Part shown: positions 47,242 to 57,349 of the stretch, piece after piece | Position numbering within the stretch: position 1 is the stretch's first letter | Layout of the letters: each line of letters starts with the position of its first letter | NCBI GenBank assembly: GCA_947302355.1 | Contig: CAMYUU010000004.1 | Location: 1 to 64,000 of the forward strand | Direction of reading: 5' to 3' | From: an uncultured Candidatus Saccharibacteria bacterium | GTDB lineage: Bacteria > Patescibacteriota > Saccharimonadia > Saccharimonadales > Saccharimonadaceae | DNA: 64,000 nt | The notes under the pieces: generated by a model | Told to the model about the DNA's origin: nothing | The model's database searches: none | The model's input: the letters and a program-made list of their open reading frames with translations, nothing else | Translations under genes and position numbers: made by a program

Positions 47242-47330
47242 TAAGCTAACTGCGAGTCGGCTTATACATAAATCAAGTTGAGAGCTTATATATGTCTAGA
47301 AATCCGCTTTTCATGGAAAGCGGTTTTTTG
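47242..47330 (+). ncRNA. Candidate short leader/attenuator or small RNA ending in an intrinsic terminator
   Basis: Starts about 7 nt after a strong -10, no SD-preceded ORF, ends at CCGCTTT-tcatgg-AAAGCGG-TTTTTT. Confidence 0.5.
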
Positions 47331-47348
47331 GATTTTGGTAAAAATATG

Positions 47349-47377
47349 TTTACAAAATATTGTTTCTGTAGTACAAT
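47349..47377 (+). promoter_or_regulatory. Second promoter TTTACA-N17-TACAAT for rpoBC
   Basis: TTTACA 47349-47354; TACAAT 47372-47377. Confidence 0.6.
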
Positions 47378-47531
47378 TCAGTATAAGAAGTAGTGTGCCT
47401 TGTTTTTAATACTTGATGGAAGCTGGCGACTTTCAGGGGGAAAATAAGGCAGTAATCTTCGGCGCTGAGACGAGGATCTTTTAATGTCCTTGTCAAAAAA
47501 GAATACTAATAACACTAATAAAAGAGGTAGA

Positions 47532-50500
47532 ATGGCTACAAAACCAAAGTCTGGTGAAAGAGTATTTTTCACCGAAGGGGACCAAGCGCTGCCAATTCCG
47601 GATCTTACGGCTCACCAAAAAGATTCTTGGGCAGACTTTGTCGATAATGGACTGAGGGAAGTTTTTGACGAGCTAAATCCAATTAAGGATTACACTGGCA
47701 ACAAACTTTCGCTCACCTTTAAAGAACATTATTTTAAAGAACCAAAAGAAACTGATGCTCAGGCGAAATACAATCTCGCCACTTATGAAGCACCGCTTCA
47801 TGTGGTAGTTGAAGTTGAAAATCTTGAGACTCACGCCAAGAAAGAACAAGATATCTATTTTGGCGATTATCCGTGGATGACGGATCGGGCAACTTTCATT
47901 ATCAACGGTACGGAGCGTGTGGTTGTTTCGCAGTTGATTAGGTCGGCTGGTGTCTTCTTTAACGCCGAAACGATTGGTCTTAGACGCTACTATGGAGCAA
48001 AGGTAATTCCTGGCCGTGGCGCATGGCTCGAGTTCGAGACGGCTGCGAATGGTGCAATGTACGTAAAGATTGACCGACGTCGTAAGATTCCAGTAACTAC
48101 GTTCTTAAGAGCTCTTGGGCTTTCAAAATCTGAAATCAAACAAAAGTTCGAGGGTATCGATAACGGCGAGAAGAGCTATATCGATGCAACACTTGAGAAA
48201 GATGTGACTTCTAGTCAGGGTGAGGCTTTACTAGAAGTTTATCGTCGTTTGCGTCCAGGTGATCTTGCTACTGTAGAGAACGCCAAATCAATGATTGAAA
48301 GGACATTCTTTGATCCTAAGCGTTATGATTATTCTAATGTTGGTAGGTTTAAGATTAATCGCAGACTTGGATTCGATACGCCTAACGATCCAGAGCATCG
48401 TACTTTGCAAATTGATGATGTGATTGCGATTATTTCGGAAATGATTCGTTTGAATAATACGCAGGATCCTGCCGATGACATCGATTCACTTTCTAATCGA
48501 CGCGTTAAGCTTGTCGGTGAGCTCGTGCAAAGGCAATTTAGACTAGGCATGCTTCGTTTGCAGAGAAATATTCTAGACCGCATGTCGATGGCAAATCCGG
48601 AAGAAGTTACACCGTCTCAACTACTAAATCCTCGACCTGTAGTGGCTGCCGTAAAAGAATTCTTCGCCACTTCTCAGCTTTCTCAGCTGATGGACGAAGT
48701 GAACCCATTTTCAGAACTAGCGCATAAGAGGCGCCTAAGCTCGATGGGTCCAGGCGGTTTGACTAGGGAACGTGCAGGGTTTGACGTACGTGATGCTCAC
48801 CCTACACATTATGGACGTATTTGTACAGTCGAGACACCAGAAGGTGGTAACGTGGGTCTTGTGCTTAACTTCGCTACTTATGCCAGAATTAACGAATACG
48901 GTTTTATTGAAGCGCCATACCGTGTCGTAAAGAATGGCAAAGTAACTGACGAAGTGGTTTACATGGATGCGGATACCGAGAGAGATAAGGTGATTGCTGA
49001 TGCGTCAGTAAAACTTGATAAAAACGGACATTTTGTAGAAGATTGGGTGTCTGCTCGTGTGCATGGTACGCCTGCCCAGGCGGAAGCTTCGACGGTGACC
49101 CACATTGATGCGGCCCACAAGGAAATTCTTGGTGTATCTGCATCTTTGATTCCGTTTGTAGAGAAAAACCGTGTAGACCGTTCTTTGATGGCCTGCGCCA
49201 TGCAGAAACAGGCTGTGCCTCTTCTTAGAAACGATAATCCAGTAGTGGGCACCGGCATAGAAGCTGAGGTGGCTAGGAATACTTCCCAATTAGTAATGGC
49301 TTCTGGCAAAGGTGTAGTAAAGAAAGCCGATGGCGATTCCGTAATCGTTACATATGATAAAGGTGGCAATATTGAGTATAAGTTGCAGCATTTCGAAAAG
49401 ACTAACGACGACCGTTGTTATAATCAAAGATGTGTTGCTAAGCGTGGCCAGAAGGTCAAGAAGGGTGATATCTTGATTGAGGGTGCATCCGTTAATGACG
49501 GAGAGCTTGCGCTTGGTCGTGATCTTTTGGTCGCATTTATGCCTTGGCGTGGTTATAACATGGACGATGCTATCGTAATCTCGAATCGCCTCGTCGAAGA
49601 TGACACTTTGACCTCTATCAATATTAAAGATTTCGATGTTGAAGTACGCGAAACCAAATTAGGTCCAGAACAAGTGACGAGAGATATTCCTAACGTTTCT
49701 GAACATTCGTTGCGTCATCTTGGTGAAGATGGTATCGTGACTATCGGTTCAGAAGTAAAGAATGGCGATATCTTGGTCGGTAAGATTACGCCTAAGGGCG
49801 AACAAGAGCTAAGCTCCGAGGAGAGGCTTCTTAGGGCGATCTTTGGTGAAAAGGCTAAAGATGTTCGTGATACCTCTATTCGTATGAATGGTTCTTCTAC
49901 TGGAAAGGTAGTCGATGTTCGCGTTTATACCAGAGAACAAGGTCACGAGCTCAAAGCTGGCGTAATTATGCAGATTAAGATTTTTGTAGCAGAAATGCGT
50001 AAGATTGGTGTGGGCGATAAGTTAGCTGGTCGTCATGGTAATAAGGGCGTAGTATCGCGTGTGTTGCCAATTGAAGATATGCCTTTCATGGAAGACGGAA
50101 CACCTGTAGATATCGTTCTTTCACCGATGGGCGTACCATCTCGTATGAATTTGGGCCAGCTATTTGAAACTCACTTGGGCATGGCAGCTCGTGCTTTAGG
50201 TTATAAAGTTGCTACGCCGTCATTTAACGGTGTGCCAGATGAAACAATTTCTTCAGAGCTCAAGAAGGCTGGTTTTTCTGAAGATGGAAGGGTACAACTT
50301 TATGATGGCCTAACTGGTGAACCTTTCAATGAAAGGACTTCGGTAGGTGTGATGCATATGCTCAAGCTTCATCATATGGTAGAAGACAAGATTCACGCTC
50401 GTTCTACGGGGCCTTACACTATGGTTACTCAACAGCCATTAGGTGGTAAGGCGCAGAATGGTGGCCAGAGATTTGGGGAAATGGAGGTCTGGGCACTTGA

Positions 50501-50912
50501 AGCTTACGGTGCCGCTACTACTCTTCAGGAGATGTTAACAATTAAGTCGGATGACGTTTACGGTCGTGCTAAAGCATATGAAGCGATTATCAAACACGAG
50601 CCGATTGAAGGACCTAAGCTTCCAGAAGGCTTCAATGTCTTGGTCAAGGAATTACAAGGTCTTGGACTTAAGGTTGATCTTCTAGACCACGGAGAGTCTG
50701 CTGATGCTGGTGACGTTATAGAACGAACTTCAAAAGAAATTGAAAAATCAAAGGATGATCAATCCATCTATGATCAACACAAGAAAGATACCGAGCCGCA
50801 AATCTACGACCTTGACGAGTCAGAGGCCGAAGCAATGATTGCAGAAGAAGGTATCGAAATAACAGAGGGCGACGAAGATGATGGTACTGTCGACCTCGGA
50901 GAGGAGTTCTAA
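47532..50912 (+). CDS. rpoB: RNA polymerase beta subunit (alternative start 47484)
   Basis: MDEVNPFSELAHKRRLSSMGPGGLTRERAGFDVRDAHPTHYGRICTVETPEG; GRHGNKGVVSRVLPIEDMPFM; GGKAQNGGQRFGEMEVWALEAYGAA. Confidence 0.97.
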   Translation: MATKPKSGERVFFTEGDQALPIPDLTAHQKDSWADFVDNGLREVFDELNPIKDYTGNKLSLTFKEHYFKEPKETDAQAKYNLATYEAPLHVVVEVENLETHAKKEQDIYFGDYPWMTDRATFIINGTERVVVSQLIRSAGVFFNAETIGLRRYYGAKVIPGRGAWLEFETAANGAMYVKIDRRRKIPVTTFLRALGLSKSEIKQKFEGIDNGEKSYIDATLEKDVTSSQGEALLEVYRRLRPGDLATVENAKSMIERTFFDPKRYDYSNVGRFKINRRLGFDTPNDPEHRTLQIDDVIAIISEMIRLNNTQDPADDIDSLSNRRVKLVGELVQRQFRLGMLRLQRNILDRMSMANPEEVTPSQLLNPRPVVAAVKEFFATSQLSQLMDEVNPFSELAHKRRLSSMGPGGLTRERAGFDVRDAHPTHYGRICTVETPEGGNVGLVLNFATYARINEYGFIEAPYRVVKNGKVTDEVVYMDADTERDKVIADASVKLDKNGHFVEDWVSARVHGTPAQAEASTVTHIDAAHKEILGVSASLIPFVEKNRVDRSLMACAMQKQAVPLLRNDNPVVGTGIEAEVARNTSQLVMASGKGVVKKADGDSVIVTYDKGGNIEYKLQHFEKTNDDRCYNQRCVAKRGQKVKKGDILIEGASVNDGELALGRDLLVAFMPWRGYNMDDAIVISNRLVEDDTLTSINIKDFDVEVRETKLGPEQVTRDIPNVSEHSLRHLGEDGIVTIGSEVKNGDILVGKITPKGEQELSSEERLLRAIFGEKAKDVRDTSIRMNGSSTGKVVDVRVYTREQGHELKAGVIMQIKIFVAEMRKIGVGDKLAGRHGNKGVVSRVLPIEDMPFMEDGTPVDIVLSPMGVPSRMNLGQLFETHLGMAARALGYKVATPSFNGVPDETISSELKKAGFSEDGRVQLYDGLTGEPFNERTSVGVMHMLKLHHMVEDKIHARSTGPYTMVTQQPLGGKAQNGGQRFGEMEVWALEAYGAATTLQEMLTIKSDDVYGRAKAYEAIIKHEPIEGPKLPEGFNVLVKELQGLGLKVDLLDHGESADAGDVIERTSKEIEKSKDDQSIYDQHKKDTEPQIYDLDESEAEAMIAEEGIEITEGDEDDGTVDLGEEF

Positions 50913-50913
50913 G

Positions 50914-53900
50914 ATGGCTTGGATGGATAATTTCATAAGCGCATCAGATTTTGACTCTATAAGACTAACTATAGCGAGTCGAGACGATATTTTGAACTGG
51001 AGTTATGGCGAAGTAACTAAGCCAGAGACCATTAATTATCGAACGCAAAAACCAGAGAGGGATGGTCTGTTTTGTGAAAGGATTTTTGGTCCAACGAAGG
51101 ATATTAATCCGCACGACTCAAAACTTAAAGGCGTGCGTTCGCGCGAAGCCGCAGTTGATAAGGAAGGCAATCTAGTTACTAAATCAATCACGCGCCGTGA
51201 ACGTATGGGGCACATTGAGCTAGCGGCTCCTGTGGCGCATATTTGGTTTATGCGCGGTATTCCTTCCGCTTTGAGTTTGTTACTGGATATAACAGTAAAA
51301 AATATTGAGAGAGTGGTTTATTTTGCTACTTATCTCATAACAGATGCTAAGACGGAAGAAATTCAAAAAACTCTAGAAAAGTTAGAGAATCAAACCAAAA
51401 CAGCTGAGCAAGCTATTAAAATTCGTTACGAGAAGGAAGCCAAAAAGAAAGGTGCTGATATCGAGGCGTTAGCTGAAGAAAGAACTAAGGAGTTGGAAGA
51501 ACTAGAAACTAATTATCAGTCCGACAAATCAATCTTGGAGTCCTTCAAGAAAGGTAATACCATTACTGAGGTTCAGTATCGTAGCTTGCCAGAAGAATAC
51601 GAAGATTTAATCACTGTAGAGATGGGCGCAACTGCAATTAAGAAGTTGCTTGACGAAATTGATCTCGACAAGTTGATTGAAGATTTGCATAAAGAAGAAG
51701 AACAAGTTAAGGGTCAAAGAGAAAAGAAGATCCAAAAACGCTTGAAGACGCTAGAAGGAATGCAAGCTGCAGGAATTAGGCCAGAAGATTTGATTTTGAC
51801 TGTAGTTCCGGTTATCCCACCAGATTTAAGGCCAATGATTGCGTTGCCTGGTGGTAGGTTTGCGACTTCTGACCTAAATGACCTTTATCGTCGTGTAATC
51901 AACCGTAACAATCGTCTTAAAAAATTAATGGATCTAAATGCGCCAGAGGTGATTTGTAGAAATGAAATGAGAATGCTGCAAGAGGCTGTCGATGCGTTAA
52001 TCGATAATTCAGCTGCTCATGGCTCTAGGGGTGCAAACTCTACTAATGGTAGGCGTAAATTGAAATCCCTATCTGATTTACTAAAAGGTAAGCAAGGTAG
52101 GTTCCGTCAGAATTTACTAGGTAAGCGTGTAGATTATTCAGGTCGATCCGTTATCGTGGTTGGACCAGAATTGAAGCTCAACGAATGTGGTTTGCCAAAG
52201 CAGATGGCTCTCGAATTGTTTAAGCCCTTTGTAATCTCTTGGTTGATTGGTCATGAGTATGCCAATAACATCAGGGCCGCATCTAGATTGATTGAGGCGA
52301 AGGAGACTGTGGTTTGGGATGCGCTCGATGAAATAATTGAAGGTAAGTATGTATTACTAAATCGTGCACCGTCTCTACATAGATTGTCTGTGCAAGCTTT
52401 CCAGCCTAAATTGATTGATGGCAAGGCGATTAAATTACATCCATTAGTCGCTTCTGGATTTAACGCTGACTACGATGGCGATCAGATGGCGGTTCATCTT
52501 CCACTTTCCGATGCTGCTCAGGCAGAAGCTAAGGAGCTAATGTCTGCTTCAAAGAATCTTTTGAAACCGGCTGATGGTTCTCCAGTGCTAGCTATTTATC
52601 AGGATGTGGTGCTAGGCGCATATTATTTGACATATGATAAGCCTGGTACAGATACGGATAAGCCTAAGGCTTTCTCAAGTGTATATGAAGCCGAAATGGC
52701 TCACGATCAGGGAATAATTGCTCTTCAAACGCCGATTAGGGTATTCGCTAAGAAAGAGATTCGCGATACGACTCTAGGTAGGGTGATTTTCAATGAAATT
52801 TTGCCAAAAGATTATCCATATGACAATTCAGTGCAGACTAAGAAGCATTTATCTAAGGTAATGGCTGATATCTTTGATCTTTATGGATCTGAGGTGATGG
52901 TGAAGACTGCTGATGCCTTGAAAGACTTAGCGTTTGAGTATGAAACTGTGGCTTCGATTTCTACAGCTAAGGATGATTATCCAACTTATGATGAAATCGA
53001 TGACTTTATCGCCGAAGGTGACGCTAAGACAGCTATGATTCAGGAGCAGTTCAATGATGGATTAGTCACTGAAGAAGAGCGTCATAAGCTAACTATCGCA
53101 AACTGGCGCGATATCGATAAAAAGATTTCGGACTTCTTGCAGAGCAAGCTATCTGAGATGGATACCGATATCGCGGTAATGGTGAACTCTGGCGCACGTG
53201 GTAATATTTCGAATATTAAATTGGCCTCTGCCGAAATTGGTATCATGGTTGATATTAATAACAATGAGATTGAATTGCCGGTGAAATCTTCGTACAAGAA
53301 AGGTTTGAATACTTTGGAGTCCTTTATTGCAACACGAGGTGCGCGTCAGGGGCAGGTATCTACCGCTCTTCGTACCGCCGACTCTGGTTATTTGACTCGT
53401 AGATTGGTTGATGTATCACAGGACGTATTTACATCTGATGAAGAAGCAGTCGATCCTGGGTTTACGGTTTATCGCAATGAGACCGAAGCATCTGGTATCG
53501 AGTTTAGTGCTAGACTTAATGGTCGTTATACTGCTGAAGCGGTACCAGGCTACCTAGAAGCTGATGAGCTAATTACTAAGGAAATGGCAGAGCAGATTGA
53601 AGCTGACGAAAAGATACAATCAGTTAAGATTCAATCAATTTTGTCTACTACTGCAGTGGAAGGGATTCCTCGTAAGGCTTATGGTATAGATATGTCTACC
53701 AGAACATTGGTGGCAGCAAATGAGCCAGTTGGCGTAATCGCTGCCCAGTCCTTGGGTGAGCCTGGTACGCAGCTAACGCTTGATACTAAGCATGGTTCTG
53801 GTGTGGCTGGTTCTGGTGCGATTGCAAGAGGTCTTCCTCGTGTAGAAGAGCTTTTAGAGGCGCGTACTCCTAAAGGTCAGGCGTATGTTTCGCCAATCGA

Positions 53901-54747
53901 TGGTGTCGTGAATATGTGGGAAGACAATAATCGCTATATCGTCGAGATTACCCCACAATCTGGTGTAGTTGAGAGGATTGAGCTTGGTGGCCGAAAGCCA
54001 GCGGTAAAAGATGGTGCTAGCGTGAAAGCTGGTGCAACTTTGGTAAAGAAGAGTGGCGATAAACCAGCAATTAAGGCTCCACATGATGGTATCGTAGAGT
54101 TAGTTAAGGATGGCATCGTACTAGTGGCGTCGGCGTCTGCACCTGTTAGAGTTGAAATTCCTGGCGATGCTGAATTAGTTGTTAAAAGCAATGATTCAAT
54201 AGAAGCGGGCGATCGCTTGACTGCTGGCTCCTTGAATCTTCAAGATTTGATGAAGTATAAGGGTGTAGAAGAAACTGAGCGTTATATTATGAACGATGTT
54301 CTCAGCGTTTATGCTGCACAAGGTCATGAGATTTCACCAAAGCATCTAGAGATAATCGTGCATCAGATGTTCTCGCGTGTACAGGTTAACGAGCCTGGCG
54401 ATTCAGAATTCGTATCTGGCGATATCGTTTCTAAGGCTACAGTTTTGACCGAGAATAAAGAGTTGGAGAAAGCAGGTAAAACTCCTGCAACCTATACCAA
54501 TTTGCTTCTAGGTATTACTAAGGTGTCGATCTTCTCTGATTCATTCTTGTCAGCTGCTTCGTTCCAAGACACGACGAGAGTATTGATTAATGCTGCGATT
54601 AATGGTCGCGTTGATCACCTAAAGGGCTTAAAGGAAAATGTTATCATTGGCCGCAAGATTCCTGTAGGTACTGGCGTAGCTCCTTTATCTAGCTTTGAGA
54701 CTTCGGATTCAAAGCTCCCGACCGAAGCGGATCTTGAGAATCTTTAA
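50914..54747 (+). CDS. rpoC: RNA polymerase beta' subunit, zinc-site cysteines absent
   Basis: [60 protein letters not shown]. Confidence 0.98.
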   Translation: [1277 protein letters not shown]

Positions 54748-54776
54748 GATACATAGTTATCTTGGAGTAAAGAAGA

Positions 54777-54806
54777 ATCTCCCTTTCAGAGATAAGGGAG
54801 ATTTTT
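54777..54806 (+). terminator. Rho-independent terminator after rpoC
   Basis: AATCTCCCTT-tcagagat-AAGGGAGATTTTT. Confidence 0.85.
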
Positions 54807-54879
54807 CGTTTATCTTGGTTTTTGGGGTTTCAAAATCTGACGAAGTATGCTAATATATATATAGTTATCAAGAGGTATT

Positions 54880-56313
54880 ATGCATTTCAAGACTATTTTC
54901 AAATCCCTAAAGAATAAAGATATGTTGAAGCGAGTATTTATTATACTCGGTATTATTCTGGCTTATAGATTATTAGCGCAGATTCCTGTACCGATGGGTG
55001 ATGCGTCTACTTTTAAAGAAGCTGTATCAAATCTAATGGAAAAGTCTGATTTTTCGAGTTTCCTAAATTTGATTTCTGGTGGCGGTTTGGCTTCATTTAG
55101 TATTATTTTGGTTGGTTTATCTCCATATATTACTGGCTCAATTGTGATCCAACTTTTAACTAAGGCTATTCCTTCTCTTGAGGAGATTTCGAACGATGGA
55201 GAAACTGGGCGTCGCAAGATTAATCAGTGGACGAGAATTTTGACGGTTCCTCTTGCAATTGTTCAGTCTATCGCCTATATCTTTATTCTTTATCAGTCAA
55301 CTTTGTCAGCAAATATCGCTTCTGATTTTACGCCTACTTTTAATGATTGGGCGCTGTCGGTAACCGCTATGACTGCGGGTTCGGTAATTTTGATGTGGTT
55401 AGGTGAGTTGATTACGGAGCAAGGTATCGGAAATGGTATTTCTATGTTGATTTTTGCTTCTATAATTTCGCAATTGCCGACCACGATGGCTTCTCTTGGT
55501 GCGTCGCTATTTGACACTAGCGAGGGGACGCTTAACCTGTTTGGATGGTTAGATATACCAGTAAATCCGACGACATTTTGGATTCTGCTTGGATTTAGTG
55601 TAGCTATGCTAATAGTTATTTATTTCTTAGTGAAGTTGAATGAGGCACAACGCATTATTACTATTAACTATGCTAAGAGGGTACATGGAAATTCATCCTA
55701 CGGAGGAATTAAGTCGATTTTGCCAATAAAGCTAATTGCAGCTGGCGTAATTCCGGTTATTTTCGCGACTGCCTTCTTGTCGCTTCCAGCGTTGGTGGGT
55801 CAGGTAATCACTTCTATAGATTCGGGGAATGAGTTTGGCCAGTCGTTGATTACTATTTTTTCTGCTCCTTCGGCTAATAATTTTGCGGTTATGTATCCGG
55901 ATGGAATAACTGCACAGTGGTTTGTTTATCCGGCATTATATTTCGTATTGGTATTTATCTTTACGTATTTTTACACCTCTATTATCTTTAACACTAAGGA
56001 AATCGCCGATAATCTACAAAAACAAGGTGGTTTCATTGAGGGTGTGAGGCCGGGTATTACTACGGCAAATTATTTAAGTAAGGTTGTAAATAGACTTGAT
56101 TTGTTTGGGGCATTAGCTTTGGGCTTGATTGCGATGTTGCCATTCATTACTGATTATGTCTTTATTTTGACAACTGGCGCACCAATTGGCTTATCGATTT
56201 CTGGTACTGGTCTTTTGATCGTGGTGACGGTGGCACTTGAGAATCTACGGTCGATAGATTCAAGAGCATTAATGATAACATACGACGATTTTGATAATGA
56301 GTCTAGAGATTAA
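54880..56313 (+). CDS. secY: Protein translocase subunit SecY
   Basis: RVFIILGIILAYRLLAQIPVP; GISMLIFASI; IKLIAAGVIPVIFATAFLSLP; 10 TM segments. Confidence 0.96.
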   Translation: MHFKTIFKSLKNKDMLKRVFIILGIILAYRLLAQIPVPMGDASTFKEAVSNLMEKSDFSSFLNLISGGGLASFSIILVGLSPYITGSIVIQLLTKAIPSLEEISNDGETGRRKINQWTRILTVPLAIVQSIAYIFILYQSTLSANIASDFTPTFNDWALSVTAMTAGSVILMWLGELITEQGIGNGISMLIFASIISQLPTTMASLGASLFDTSEGTLNLFGWLDIPVNPTTFWILLGFSVAMLIVIYFLVKLNEAQRIITINYAKRVHGNSSYGGIKSILPIKLIAAGVIPVIFATAFLSLPALVGQVITSIDSGNEFGQSLITIFSAPSANNFAVMYPDGITAQWFVYPALYFVLVFIFTYFYTSIIFNTKEIADNLQKQGGFIEGVRPGITTANYLSKVVNRLDLFGALALGLIAMLPFITDYVFILTTGAPIGLSISGTGLLIVVTVALENLRSIDSRALMITYDDFDNESRD

Positions 56314-56983
56314 GGGTTGGCGCAAAATTATAAAGTGGGTGGCTTGGTCGATCCTAGCTGGTTTATTCTTGATATTTTTAATTAGGGTTGCGGTTTTTGA
56401 AGGGCAGTATTATAGCGAAAAAGAAGGCAGTGAACGGGTTGTGCTAAATTCTAACGATTCTGGGGAAGAACTAATCGAAGTAGAGCCGACGGAAGAAGAG
56501 GTGAGGGAGTATAAAGTAGCCCCCGACCGTCCACGGTATTTGTCAATTGAAAAACTTGGAATATCGAAGGCTAGGATTCTGGCTATGGGCGTGAATGCCG
56601 CCGGGGAATTGGATACGCCGCAAAATATATTTGATGTAGGATGGTACGAAGCATCTGGTAAGCCTGGTCAGGGCGGCACTATGATTATTGATGGTCATAA
56701 TGGTGGTCCGCATGTGCTCGGAGTTTTCAAGAATACTCCTAAGCTTTCTGAGGGTGACATTGTCACTGTGGAGCGAGGAGATGGCGTGATTTATAATTAT
56801 TCAGTCGTGGAGAATAATTCCGTGCCCTTGGATGAAGCAGATACATATATGGCGACAGCTGCTAAATCACCTGTTTCGGGGAAAGAATCGGTTACTTTGA
56901 TTACGTGTACTGGTGAATGGTCGCAAAGTCAAGGTACTTATTTATCGCGTCAGTTCACGAGAGCTGTACTCGTAGAAGAATAG
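56291..56983 (+). CDS. Sortase (class D/E-like), membrane-anchored
   Basis: N-terminal TM; DGHNGGPHVLGVFKNTPKLSEGDIVTV (His), SVTLITCTGEWSQSQGTYLSRQFTRAVLV (Cys, Arg). Confidence 0.88.
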   Translation: MIMSLEIKGWRKIIKWVAWSILAGLFLIFLIRVAVFEGQYYSEKEGSERVVLNSNDSGEELIEVEPTEEEVREYKVAPDRPRYLSIEKLGISKARILAMGVNAAGELDTPQNIFDVGWYEASGKPGQGGTMIIDGHNGGPHVLGVFKNTPKLSEGDIVTVERGDGVIYNYSVVENNSVPLDEADTYMATAAKSPVSGKESVTLITCTGEWSQSQGTYLSRQFTRAVLVEE

Positions 56984-57027
56984 TGTTTACAAATGTTATT
57001 TCTTGTGTTATACTGGTAGGGTAATTT

Positions 57028-57252
57028 ATGGCTAGTCAAAAGGAAGTGATTAAGCTCACAGGCAGTGTTGTTGAAGCTTTGCCGAATACCCAGTTTCGGG
57101 TTGAACTCGAGAATGGTCATGTTATTGTTGCCCATATGAGTGGGAAGATGCGAAAAAACTACATTCGCCTCGTCCCGGGTGACAGAGTTGAGGTTGAGTT
57201 AACCCCTTATGATCTTACAAAGGGTAGAATCAGTTTTCGACTCAAAGATTAA
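57028..57252 (+). CDS. infA: Translation initiation factor IF-1
   Basis: [60 protein letters not shown]. Confidence 0.97.
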   Translation: MASQKEVIKLTGSVVEALPNTQFRVELENGHVIVAHMSGKMRKNYIRLVPGDRVEVELTPYDLTKGRISFRLKD

Positions 57253-57349
57253 TATCAAATGTTGTAATTTTTGCAACATTTTTAGCTTATTTGCAAAAAG
57301 CTAAAAATTTGTACGATTACAGCTTTAATAAGGAAAGGATTTTAACACA

